Shown here: positions 10,419-19,355 of the stretch, piece after piece
Numbering within the stretch: the first letter of the stretch is position 1
How the letters are laid out: every line of letters begins with the position of its first letter
NCBI GenBank assembly: GCA_015501595.1
Contig: JADNRX010000069.1
Span: 1-64,000, forward strand
DNA: 64,000 nucleotides
Reading direction: 5' to 3'
From: Hymenopellis radicata
Lineage: Eukaryota; Basidiomycota; Agaricomycetes; Agaricales; Physalacriaceae
Made by a program: the position numbers and the translations under genes
The notes under the pieces: model-generated
Told to the model about the DNA's origin: nothing
The model's input: only the letters and a program-made list of their open reading frames with translations
Databases searched by the model: none

Positions 10419-11395
10419 TAGACCTGGGCACGAGTGTCAGGTGTTTAAGTGTGCACCCGGGTGTCGAGTGTATGCCGGTGCCGGGTAGGGTGTGTGCACG
10501 GGTGGGTACCCGAGTGCGGGTGTCCGGCTTTGGGCCGCGAGTACCCGTGCTCAGACACCCGCCTAACACCCGCCTAACACCCGCATTTTTTCTGCATTTT
10601 TCCAGTATTTTTCTGTATTTTTTTGGGCTTAAAAACATATATTTGATGTTATTCGGCGTACCGGGCCGCCATCCGAACGTACGCGTAAGCGTGTGATCGG
10701 GCGTCTCTCTCATTCTCACTACTACCACCATCACTGCGTCGCTCGACTTTAAGTCGGCGACGACAGCAGCATCGCTCGACTGCATGTCGGCGACTACGGT
10801 ACTAATGCTCGACTTTGAGTCGGCATTCATGGACCAGGAGACGACGCAAAGTCGTCTCCACGGAAACACTGCGACAACTGGGACGACTTGATGGCGACAA
10901 GGATGCGACGGCGACAAGGATGGGATAACGAGGAGGATGAGAGGATGAGTTGGAGCAGGTAATGGAGGAGGAGCGGCACGCGTTGAGGACAACGCGACAA
11001 GGACAATCCGGACGACAACGACATGTCCAAGGAACACGGACGACACCGGAGACGCAGCCGGACGACCATTACCTCCACCACCATCACCCTCTCCTCTCTC
11101 CTCTACCACCGTCCTCCTCTCACCATCCCCACCCGCAGTCTCATGCTCAGCCAAGCGTCCCCGTGCCATTGCCCGGGGATGCTTGCTGGGCATGAATATG
11201 GACGGGTGTACCCGTGTACACCCGTCACCATACACGGGTGGTGGACACTCGCGAGTGGCAAGACACCCGCGAGTTGGTGTCGCACTCGAGTGCCGCACTC
11301 GGGTGCCACTCGAGTGCGGGTATCCGGCTCAGAGCCGCGAATGTCCCGCCCGACGAGTGCGAGTGCACCCGTGTGCGCACTCTTGCCCAGGTCTA
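10419..11395. mobile_element. Non-autonomous hAT-like element, 977 bp, with 8-bp target duplication
   Basis: The ends are terminal inverted repeats: TAGACCTGGGCACGAGTG at 10419, and TAGACCTGGGCAAGAGTG read inward from 11395 (17 of 18 bases). They are flanked by a perfect 8-bp duplication TCTAAGCC (10411-10418 and 11396-11403). An 8-bp duplication with a TAG-starting TIR is typical of hAT transposons. The subterminal 200 bases at both ends are packed with CACCCG/CGGGTG words, including a 12-base tandem CACCCGCCTAAC. The long minus frame across it (11298-10399) has no transposase motif and is low-complexity. The homologous site at 42121-42128 carries GGCTTAGA once and no element, so the insertion post-dates the duplication. 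Confidence 0.9.
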
Positions 11396-11990
11396 TCTAA
11401 GCCATGGCGGAACGTCGAAGGAGCAGTCTCGCCAATGACTGACTCGACATACTTGGCGTCGATGTCGGAGACATGGTCGTTCCGCCGGTAACGTCGAGTG
11501 GAGACTGTTCCGCGACACACAGTACCCGAGTAACTCCTACTCGAAGGGGCTGAAGTCGAAGGTACAGGGATTTCTTCATGAGAGGGTCTTCAAATAGAAT
11601 GTTAGACTGTAGCGTTGCACCGAACAGCAGTACTAGTAGACGCACCGATGAGTCTCATCTCCGGAGAGCGGCACAGGATGATACGGGATTGGCCTTGATA
11701 AATGTGTGCGACTTTCAGATGATGGCAAGGTCTGTTCGCCAGAAGAGTGTGAAGATGGCATCGAAAATCATTTTAAGGGGGTACGAACAGGAAGGTCAGG
11801 TCCCTTATAAAGCAGCCTCCATAACGGACATCTGCATTACATGCTTGCGAACACGAGGTGTGGAAGTCTCCATTTCCAAAAAGCGGAGAGCTGTTTGACT
11901 GTGTTGACGCTTCCTGGCCGGAAGGTCCGTTTGTGGCGCAGTGCGGGATTGGCAGACTTGGAAAGGCTGTCGCAGGCCCGCAGCAGTGTA

Positions 11991-12234
11991 CTGTAGTGTT
12001 TCAACCGTAACTTCACAGCCTGTGACCTGTTATGGTCTGAAGTTACAGCGAACAGCTTCATAGACCCTTAAATTGCCTTATTTGGACAGTCCCGCCTATG
12101 GCGGGACCTGAAATTTCCTTATTTGGAGGCTCGTGCCTGGCCAAAGTGGTCCGTGACCCGTTATGATGTATATATAGCTTCACTTCAAAGACCTCCGTGA
12201 CCCGTTATGTGAATTTGCAGTCGAAACGCTACAG
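11991..12234. mobile_element. TA-flanked MITE 1, 244 bp
   Basis: Inverted termini are CTGTAGTGTTTCAACCGTAA at the left and CTGTAGCGTTTCGACTGCAA read inward from the right, flanked by TA on each side. The right-arm homologue near 41551 reads straight through with a single TACT, which gives the empty site. An internal GTCCCGCC-TAT-GGCGGGAC hairpin lies near 12092-12110. It is related to the element at 13186-13334. Termini and TA duplication suggest mobilisation by a Tc1/mariner-like transposase, but TAC or TACT duplication cannot be excluded. Confidence 0.85.
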
Positions 12235-13185
12235 TACTAGCGTGTTGACGTACCTTATACAATAGAAGGTAAAACGCTGTGGGAGGCCGTCAGACATAAG
12301 GACACGTCATCGAGAAATGGACGCACAACAAATGCTGTAGTACTAAGAATGCACCCCATCACCGATAGAACCGTCGCGAGTATTGAAACCGCAGGCATGT
12401 GAAAATAGATAAACCCCAGCCATGCGTCGAATGAAAAGGATGAAATGGAAGAGGGAACGAATCACTGGGACAGAGACGATATTCGAGTCACCGCCGAGAA
12501 CAAGAGAGGTTCGGGGCAGGTACGCACAGGCAATCACTGCGATCAGATCAAGAACGTGTCAGTTCTAGATCTTCGACCGGCATCGGCCTCTATAAAACGG
12601 AAGGAAACAAGGATTAAATAGAGTTATGTAGGTGCCTGTAGACGCGCGTTGAGATTAGGGCCCGCGGCAGGAATCTGCAGGAATAGAGTCCCGGCTTCAG
12701 TTTGTTCTTGATAAGTTTCTTGACCACAATAATATTGGGGGAGACAGGTGTCTGCCTCGTAACTGTACGTGCAATGGAATGGACAACAAGTGGAAATGTT
12801 GATGGAGACTCGAGAGCAGGGGAGCGCCGATGCGCACCTACAACAGCGCTGATGTCACAGTCTCTTGGCGACGAAAGAAGCATCCGGAGACGACTGCGGT
12901 TGAGGGAACCCATCATGTACCCCATTCGACCTTCTCTCGAGGTGATCTTGTGGTTGACTCGGATCTGTGGGAGATCGTGGTAGCATCGATCATAATCGTT
13001 CACCGCCTCCTTGTCTGCATGACATGAGGATGGCATGAGGTGAAGCCCTGTCATCCTCGGGGGCTTTCCCAGCCGCTTACTGATAGGTATCAAATGATGA
13101 CGCGGCCTATGGACCTTTGCTTCTCCATCATTCTACGTGTATATTCATTCCGAACCATCATGTTCTCGCAATGAAACGAGCATTA

Positions 13186-13334
13186 CTGTAGTATTTCGAC
13201 CGTAAGTTCACAAAATTTTGAATTTTTTGATCTTCCCACGCCCGATAAGTGATCGGAGGCATTTTCCGGTGTCCGATAAGGAAATTCACAGGCCTTGTGA
13301 CCTGTGACGTGAACTTACGGTCGAAATAGGACAG
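13186..13334. mobile_element. TA-flanked MITE 2, 149 bp
   Basis: Termini are CTGTAGTATTTCGACCGTAA and, inward from the right, CTGTCCTATTTCGACCGTAA. They continue as GTTCAC on both sides, so the inverted repeat exceeds 25 bases with few mismatches. TA flanks both ends. The right-arm homologue near 40675 has the uninterrupted sequence ATCGAGTAATGCTCG. It is the same family as MITE 1 but much shorter, and has no coding capacity. Confidence 0.88.
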
Positions 13335-13443
13335 TACTCGATAGCCTTCCGTTCCTGAAGCATATCTGGAAACTACCATTTTTCATTTTTGAATGGACGA
13401 CGGCCGCGCCTCAACTACATCTGGAAAGGCCTATATGCGTTTA

Positions 13444-14085
13444 GATAACTTAGGATAACTTAAAGCGCTCAAAGGCCGCAAAAGCCAGAAAGCTATAAAG
13501 TTACTTTCGGAGAAGGTTATCGGAGACACATACTCTAAGTCACTCCAAGACACCTCAAGTCACTCCCAAAGCTATCACCAAGCTCTCTGAAGATAGCATA
13601 AAGCACGTGTCTCAGAGAACCTTCTCCAAAGATGACTTCAGTATGTCTTTCGGTTACTCAAAAGGCACTCCCAAAGCTATCATAAAGCACTCTGAAGTCA
13701 GCCTAAAACTGATGTCTTTGGGAACCTTGTCCTCAGTGGACTGTAATGCACTCCTAAGCTTATCCACATGCATCTTAAAAGACAGTGAAAGATACCCCAA
13801 AAGTTCTGCCAAAGTTCTATCAAGTCTACTCAAGATATCTGCAGGCCACCAACTAAATCCAAGCAGAATAAAGCAAAATTCAAATAGATTCTTATTAGAT
13901 AAATTAGGAAACAAATATTTAATAAATTGATTGATATACAGGAAAACAACTAGCTACAGTACTAAGCTAACATCATAGGCCTCAGCATCACATAGCCACA
14001 TCATTGATGATGTGGCCACTCGATTCTCATATACTGGTATTGATCCTCAATGTCGGCACAGTCGGTGTGCTTGCTCATCCTCATA
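13444..14085. other. AT-rich subterminal region of the 5.4-kb element
   Basis: Repeated words such as AAGTCACTC, AAAGCTATCA, CTCTGAAG and GAGAACCTTCTCC recur in loose direct repeats between 13500 and 13740. This resembles transposase-binding subterminal repeats. A 107-codon frame at 13607-13930 is made of these repeats and is not taken as a gene. Confidence 0.5.
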
Positions 14086-14089
14086 GTCA

Positions 14090-14520
14090 GTGTGCTTGTG
14101 CGCGGTGTCGACAGACTCGGCCCGGTGTACGCGAGGTCGTGCTCATCCTCGTCCTCGGTATACGTGTCGACGTGCTCGTCCTCGTAGGCGGCACGCTCGT
14201 CCCGGCGTACGCGAGGTCGTACTCGTCCTCGTCCTCGGTATACGTGTCGACGTGCTCATCTTCGTAGTCGGCACGCTCGTCCCGGCGTACGCAAGGTCGT
14301 ACTCGTCATCGTCCTCGGTCTACGTGTCGACATGCTCGTCCTCGTCCTCGGTGTACGTGGCATCGTCCTCGGTCTCGGTGTACGCGGCATCGTCCTCGGT
14401 CTCGGTGTACGTGTCATCGTCCTCAGTCTTGGGGTACGTGGCATCCTCGTCATCCTCGTCCTCGGTGTACGTGGCCTCGTCCTCAGCAGACTCGAGGACC
14501 TGCGCATCCTCGGCAGACTC
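14090..14520. repeat. Tandem coding-type repeat, CCTCGGTGTACGTG(G/T)CATCGTCCTCGGTCT
   Basis: Units of about 30-36 bases built from TCGTCCTCGGT and GTACGTGKC words run for over 400 bases. On minus they read as D/E-rich ATYTETEDD-type units. On plus they read as SSSVYV units. The minus reading stays open across the array into unique sequence and shares strand with the spliced gene at 15069-15577, so minus is the more likely coding strand. Confidence 0.75.
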
Positions 14521-14853
14521 GTCGTCGTGCATCCTCGTCCTTGCCGTCAAGGCCTTGGCGTCGTGCGAATGAGGGTCGCCGTGGCTAGGACTACAATAAG
14601 AACTTGATAGAGTACAAATGCAAGTATACGCACCATCCATGATACCAGAGCCCAACCTCACCACCGTTGAAGTCGGAGGACCAGGCCTAGCAAGGCGATG
14701 GTTAACAACAACCAATACCCAAAATCCATCGTAATGTACGCAAAGGAGGACCAACGATTGACGTGCACAAGGCAGCGCCGAACGGACGACTGTGCGCATA
14801 GCAGCAGTTGGGAGGTGGTGGTGGTAAGACAATAAGTCGTTCGATCGTCCCAA
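14320..14853 (-). CDS. Acidic repeat protein frame, uncertain
   Basis: The 177-codon frame has unique sequence first (possible later start at MDGAYTC). It then reads SHDAKALTARTRMHDDESAEDAQVLESAEDE, followed by repeated (A/D)TYTE(T/D)EDD units, and stops at EHVDT. After the stop the same kind of acidic peptide continues, so the stop may be a mutation. Acidic low-complexity tails of this kind occur in many nuclear proteins and give no specific function. It lies inside the 5.4-kb element. It could also be non-coding repeat DNA. Confidence 0.3.
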   Translation of the reverse strand: MGRSNDLLSYHHHLPTAAMRTVVRSALPCARQSLVLLCVHYDGFWVLVVVNHRLARPGPPTSTVVRLGSGIMDGAYTCICTLSSSYCSPSHGDPHSHDAKALTARTRMHDDESAEDAQVLESAEDEATYTEDEDDEDATYPKTEDDDTYTETEDDAAYTETEDDATYTEDEDEHVDT

Positions 14854-15068
14854 TCAGAATTTAAACCAACCGGCACGTGAGGCATACGTGGCATCACGTG
14901 CCGGCGGCAAATGGACTTCGCGATTTCTGAGGCAAAGGTACAGGCGCTTGGGCACGTCGTATTCAAGCAAATTAATTGTGCAAGCCAAGCATTGTCAATC
15001 AAATTTATGAGTCCTTAAACATCTTATGAAACATCCTAGACCATCCGCGTCCTCGTCGAGTCGCCATG

Positions 15069-15577
15069 CTATACATCATGCCCCACCTTCATACACCTTC
15101 GCTTCGTAGTTTTGAATTCATTCACTAATTTGTGGCGTGCCAGCTGGTGGGCGGCGTACTCTTCGGGCTTGTAGAGGTGTCCTCGTCGGGGAAGAGCATC
15201 GGGATTGGCGCTGTAAGAGAGGTTGAGACAAGTGTCGGGGTAAGATATGGGTATATACGCACAGGGAACGGCGCCGCATGCTGGCTTTGCGTAAGTGGGA
15301 GCGGTGGTTGGCGCGATAGTTGGCATTGTGTATCCGTTGACGCGCGCGAATTTTTTCTTGTTCCGCTGGCGGTAATCTGATAATACGTTCACGGCGTCTG
15401 GATGGAATCAATAAGTAGATGAAATAAAGTGTAGGCAACACACCTCTGAGCTGCAAGGTGCTGTCTCTCTCGACGCTGCACAGCATGCGCCTCCTCGTAT
15501 TTCCGTCCCGCTGCCCGCTGCCTCTCGCGCAGCTGTTCGTCCTTTTCCCCCAGCTCTCCATGGAGGCGGATCCCCAT
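15069..15577 (-). CDS. Small, very basic coiled-coil-like protein inside the 5.4-kb element
   Basis: Three exons, 15577-15444, 15397-15263 and 15210-15069, join in frame through two GTGTGT/GTGCGT...CAG introns of 46 and 52 nt. The protein of about 136 residues starts MGIRLHGELGEKDEQLRE. It continues with charged helical sequence (AGRKYEEAHAVQRRERQ), then RRRERIIRLPPAEQEK and ARQRIHNANYRANHRS, rich in R, K and Q, and ends in EEYAAHQLARHKLVNEFK and a short C-terminal tail. The intact splicing with frame maintained argues it is or recently was a gene. The R/Q/N-rich helical style resembles DNA- or RNA-binding or bZIP-like proteins, but no leucine heptad is evident, so no function is assigned. 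Confidence 0.6.
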
Positions 15578-16029
15578 TCAAGTAAATGACGGAGGTTGAC
15601 GTTTGAGATTGCGTCTTGACAATGTGGGTTGTGGAGGTGGTGATGGAAGAGAGAGAACGAATCCAAACGATGTTCGGTCGTACGGTCCGCATCAGGTATT
15701 CTGAAATGCATTTCCAAACTAAAGAACAATGTGGAATGAGGTTGCTGCCTCAATTCCACTTGTGATAAATATCTCTGACTATGCATAATATATGCCAGCA
15801 TAAATTAGAGCTGCCGGAGAGGCTGACGGAGCTGGAGCGCACGATGTCCAGCTGGTGTAATGGGATACTATCTATGTAAGCTTAATTTCTTGTTTTCATG
15901 CGGTAATATCACAAAAAATTCTATTGTAATACATGATAGAGCTATACTGCATGATATCCCGATGCTTAAATTTCTACTCCGAGCCCGTCGTCGCTGTCCC
16001 GAGCGTCGACGAGCTCGTTCCGTCTACGA

Positions 16030-16915
16030 TCGGATGCCCGATCCGGTCAATCCGGACGGTGATCGAACGATGTTGGAAGGTGGTTACTCTCCCTCCGACC
16101 ACCACCATCAAGCCATTTTTGGCCAGTCACCCTTGCCACCACTCAACGATGTTTTTGCACCAACTGTGCGCTTTTTTCCCTACCCCTGGACCCCCAGAAC
16201 GTCGCAATTGAGCCGAAGAACGACCTGCGTCAGCCCCAGACGACGGGCAGCTCGATACCAGCGACCGACTTTGTGTCGTCGCCCGTGGTCATGGAGACCG
16301 ACTTTGCGTCGTCTCCCTCTGACCCGACCTCTCACCAAGCCATTTCCTTGTCTCACTTCGACTTCGATTTTGGACTAGATGTCTGCGGGCTTGAAGAGCC
16401 CCGGCGGCCCCGCTGGACGCGTAAGCCCTCCAACGAGGCTGCAGATCGACGAGGCGACGAGATGATGGCGGCGGCGACGGCAGCGGCGACAACGGCGGGC
16501 TAGACTTTCACTGGTAAGCCATCATTTTATTGGCATCATTTTCCTCTCTTATTAACAAGTTTCGTCTGCTGGCAGCAGATATGCCCGTGCCAATGTCTAC
16601 GACTGCTCCAGCGCTGTCTGTTGCAAAGGCCAACATCGCCATGTCCGCTGGGAATACGCCGGTCAGGAAGAGGAGGATTGTACGGAGGAGAGGCCGAGCG
16701 GCGCATGCAGTAGACAGCGACGACAAGATTGAACGGGAAGTGGGAACGGATTCGGACTCGGACGACGATTCATTTGCATCGCCCTCCTCCGAGACGGAAA
16801 CAGAGACGACATGAGCAGCAGTGCGCTTACAGCCTCTCGGTATGTATCTGCTTTGATGTTGAATTAGTACAGGGCTTCGACGGCGTTGAACGACGCCGCC
16901 GAGGTCTTTGACCAC
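16030..16915 (+). CDS. Possible plus-strand gene in the 5.4-kb element, structure unresolved
   Basis: Coding-like pieces lie in several frames: PDPVNPDGDRTMLEGGYSP near 16035, then EPKNDLRQPQTTGSSIPATD and SHFDFDFGLDVCGLEEP to about 16400. A possible intron follows (GTAAGC near 16514 to CAG near 16577). Then comes MPVPMSTTAPALSVAKAN, a basic patch KRRIVRRRGR that looks like a nuclear localisation signal, and an acidic serine tail (DSDSDDDSFASPSSETETE) ending at 16814. The pieces cannot be joined in one frame by eye without doubtful introns, so it may be decayed. Confidence 0.3.
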
Positions 16916-16941
16916 TCGTTCTAGACCCTCCCCTTTTTTCG

Positions 16942-17679
16942 TTGATTCACTGCAGATCGCGGTGCCGAAAGCCCATCTTCGTCAACCAGCTTCCCTGCTG
17001 GCTCACGACTCGAGAACCGCGTGGATGCGCTGCGCAATGCGCACATTGCTATGATAAAGTACATTGCATTGCTGGCTCCAGACGGGCCTGCCGCTCAACA
17101 GCCGCTATTAGGATCACCAATGTCTACTCGTCCGAATCGTACGACTATCCTGTGCAGGTGCAGGAGTCCCTTGCGGAGCTGTCGACCACCATCGGTGCTG
17201 CTTTTTCCAACCTTGCCTCGCACATGTCTCCCCAGCCTACGAGGGGCCATCCATGCAACATGACACAGGAGGAATTCCGCGCGCAGGTGCGTTCTTTGGT
17301 GGTGAGGTACGTAGTTTTTCATTTTTATTTCTTCATCCAATTTATTTCCAGCAGCACTGATGACGACGGCAGCGACCACAATTATGCTGCGTGGCACCAC
17401 ATCGCCCGGGCAATGGCATCGTCGCTGACGCGTAAGCCCCACCAACGTGGGCGGCATGCATCACTGCCTCACTGCCATCCTCTTACCTCTCACCTCGTCC
17501 TGCGCTCCAAAAATGAGGCACACTACGACCTCCATGGAAACCCACTATCGTTGATGCAGGCCATCTTGTCGCTGCTGTCGTACCCGGATTCGTTCTTCCC
17601 GCAGATCAGACACGCAAACTCTTCCGGCGCTACTCTCCAGCGGTCCAATTACTATCTGTCACCCCTAGTGGCGCTCTGA
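16942..17679 (+). CDS. Uncharacterised frame in the 5.4-kb element
   Basis: The longest plus frame in the element runs 245 codons. Its most gene-like part is VQESLAELSTTIGAAFSNLA...TQEEFRAQVRSLVVR, followed by a pyrimidine-rich segment with GTACGT and TTCCAG that is probably an intron read through (about 17307-17353). DDDGSDHNYAAWHHIARAM comes next. An ACGCGTAAGCC word at 17430 is shared with the repeats at 447-1530. No known domain is seen. Confidence 0.35.
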   Translation: MIHCRSRCRKPIFVNQLPCWLTTREPRGCAAQCAHCYDKVHCIAGSRRACRSTAAIRITNVYSSESYDYPVQVQESLAELSTTIGAAFSNLASHMSPQPTRGHPCNMTQEEFRAQVRSLVVRYVVFHFYFFIQFISSSTDDDGSDHNYAAWHHIARAMASSLTRKPHQRGRHASLPHCHPLTSHLVLRSKNEAHYDLHGNPLSLMQAILSLLSYPDSFFPQIRHANSSGATLQRSNYYLSPLVAL

Positions 17680-17728
17680 CCGGGCTACGAACAGGGACAG
17701 CACGTCCCCGACCGGTTAAGTCGTTCGG

Positions 17729-18325
17729 TCAAGCGCGTTTTTTTATAACACTCCCCAGACGATCAGCTACTTCATTCCCCTCGCCGCCGTCACCAGCATA
17801 CGGCGGTCTTTCCGGGCTGACATCCAACATCGTCGAAAGCGACTTCGCATCCGCTTCCTTCCACTCCTTCCCAGACACCATGTAATGGGGGACGGCTACT
17901 CTGGCCATTCTATGAACATCGGGACGTACATCGTCAACCACCCATACTTTGGGAGGCGGGAGGAAGACTGTGCTTCGCGCAATGATCGTGCTCATATCGG
18001 CATCGGGACACAAACTTCGAACTGTGTGAAGGACGAATTGGCCGAGATCGGTTCCATTGGAGCCGGCTCCCACAGCATGGGTGTACCGCCTTGCTGCACG
18101 GAGCCAGAAGTCACACAGCTCTCTCTTCACCTTGATGTCGTTGTGGAATGACGATTTCCCATCACGGATGACGTTGCTGCGCGGTATGTCGTCTATCTCT
18201 GAACCTTTAGCACTATTTCTAACCTCTTCTTTTAGGCCAAATTTTCGAACCCTAGATACCTGGCAGACGACGCCACCTCTCGCGGACCTCCTAATCATGC
18301 TTCCTACTCCATGCGGATATATCAA
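17729..18325 (-). CDS. Uncharacterised frame near the right end of the 5.4-kb element
   Basis: The 198-codon minus frame contains a coherent, hydrophilic, globular-looking stretch: DDIPRSNVIRDGKSS, KVKRELCDFWLRAARRYTHA, GTDLGQFVLHTVRSLCPDAD and PPPKVWVVDDVRPDVHRMA. A 66-nt GTATCT...AG segment near 18184-18250 could be an in-frame intron. The quality is higher than most random frames here. I do not recognise the family. Position near one terminus is compatible with an element-encoded protein. Confidence 0.45.
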   Translation of the reverse strand: MIYPHGVGSMIRRSARGGVVCQVSRVRKFGLKEEVRNSAKGSEIDDIPRSNVIRDGKSSFHNDIKVKRELCDFWLRAARRYTHAVGAGSNGTDLGQFVLHTVRSLCPDADMSTIIARSTVFLPPPKVWVVDDVRPDVHRMARVAVPHYMVSGKEWKEADAKSLSTMLDVSPERPPYAGDGGEGNEVADRLGSVIKKRA

Positions 18326-19355
18326 GTATGTCGTTCACAGCTCATACGTTTTGAACCACATTCTAACCAAACAATGCACACACTAACTTCCAGGGAATTG
18401 CCAACAATGGATATTGTACCTCTATTAGTGCGGTTGCATTGACTTTTCGTGGCAGGTATGCGGATTGTACTGTTGTACTTTCCGCGCCAGCTCGAAAATT
18501 ATGTATTTAATATTTGTAAATTAAATGAATGCATACCTTTCGGCCTCGATGATCATATGGCACTTGTGAAGGAACTAGAAGCAACTTGAGATGGGTATGC
18601 TAGTGTATGTTGGATTAAGTCTGATTAAGATGTCTTAGAGCTGATGTAATGGAAGCTCTAGTCTTAAAGGGATTTAGGATGTGTTGAGTTGACTTAAGTA
18701 TGGTAGCTACAAGACACTCAGCTTAAGTTGCTTTTAGAGCTTTAAGGTGCCTTTGCAGCTTTAAGTTTGATGTTGCCAAGACATCAAACTTATGATGCTT
18801 AAACGCAATATGGCCTTTCCTGATGTAGACTGTAACGAACACGGAGTTTGACCGATGGAGGCTTGACGGTGCTCAATCTACTTTCTTGTTCCTTTCATCG
18901 CACTGAAAACCCTAACACCAGGCCCGAGTCTGAGACGGACTCCCGGAACGCCAGACAACGGATTTGCGACATTGCGCGCCACAGAACTGCCCCGCCAGTT
19001 CGTTCTGCATTCTGTTGACGCATCGTAATTTTACCCACATTTTACCAGAGGCGTCCCCTTGATTCCTCTTAAGCCGGCGTTCGTCCGAGTTCCCGCCAGA
19101 GTCATGACTTGTTGGAATCCAATTAGTAGTGGCCTCCTTACTTTATTACAATTTATTTAAGTTTATTATGTAGTACTCGCAACGACGAGCGTTCATGCGA
19201 GGTCAGCCACAATTGATCTTACGGAAGACACGTTCTAGGCTCGGGCCGCTCGCCAGTGCCGGCATCAGGTTCGCTCTCTTGCTTATCACCATCGTGGTCA
19301 ACCGACCTAATTATGTCGCAGATATCTTTGCCTCCCACCACCATATCGCCACAAA

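Larger units (their letters stand above)
11404..13415. other. Upstream region of LRR-like copy B
   Basis: This matches 40590-42120 in reverse orientation over its whole length apart from two MITE insertions. Open frames in it (for example 13093-12614 on minus) are broken by indels in the sister copies at 40600-41200 and 58800-59150. It is therefore read as promoter and leader DNA of the LRR-like family and not as a gene. Confidence 0.6.
13418..18825. mobile_element. 5.4-kb TA-flanked TIR element of unrecognised family
   Basis: The left end is CATCTGGAAAGGCC and the right end, read inward, is CATCAGGAAAGGCC. The two agree in 21 of the first 26 bases. TA lies on both sides (13416-13417, 18826-18827), and the right arm of the inverted repeat keeps the empty site near 40590 (CAACTAGACT read in the matching direction). 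Subterminal DNA at both ends is AT-rich with many ACTTAA/TTAAGT words. Inside are a minus-strand acidic repeat frame, a spliced minus-strand basic protein (15069-15577), plus-strand fragments at 16.0-17.7 kb and a minus-strand frame at 17729-18325. None shows a DDE/DDD transposase, helicase or other mobilisation motif I recognise. It may be a new family, a non-autonomous element that captured genes, or an autonomous element too decayed to read. Confidence 0.8.

Noticed and set aside
10399..11298. 299-codon minus frame inside the hAT-like element
   Set aside because: It spans the CACCCG/CGGGTG subterminal arrays, is low-complexity and has no transposase or other motif. The open frame is a by-product of GC-rich repeats.
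12614..13093. 159-codon minus frame in the LRR-like upstream region
   Set aside because: The homologous DNA at 40800-41200 and 58800-59150 breaks the frame by indels, so it is unlikely to be coding.
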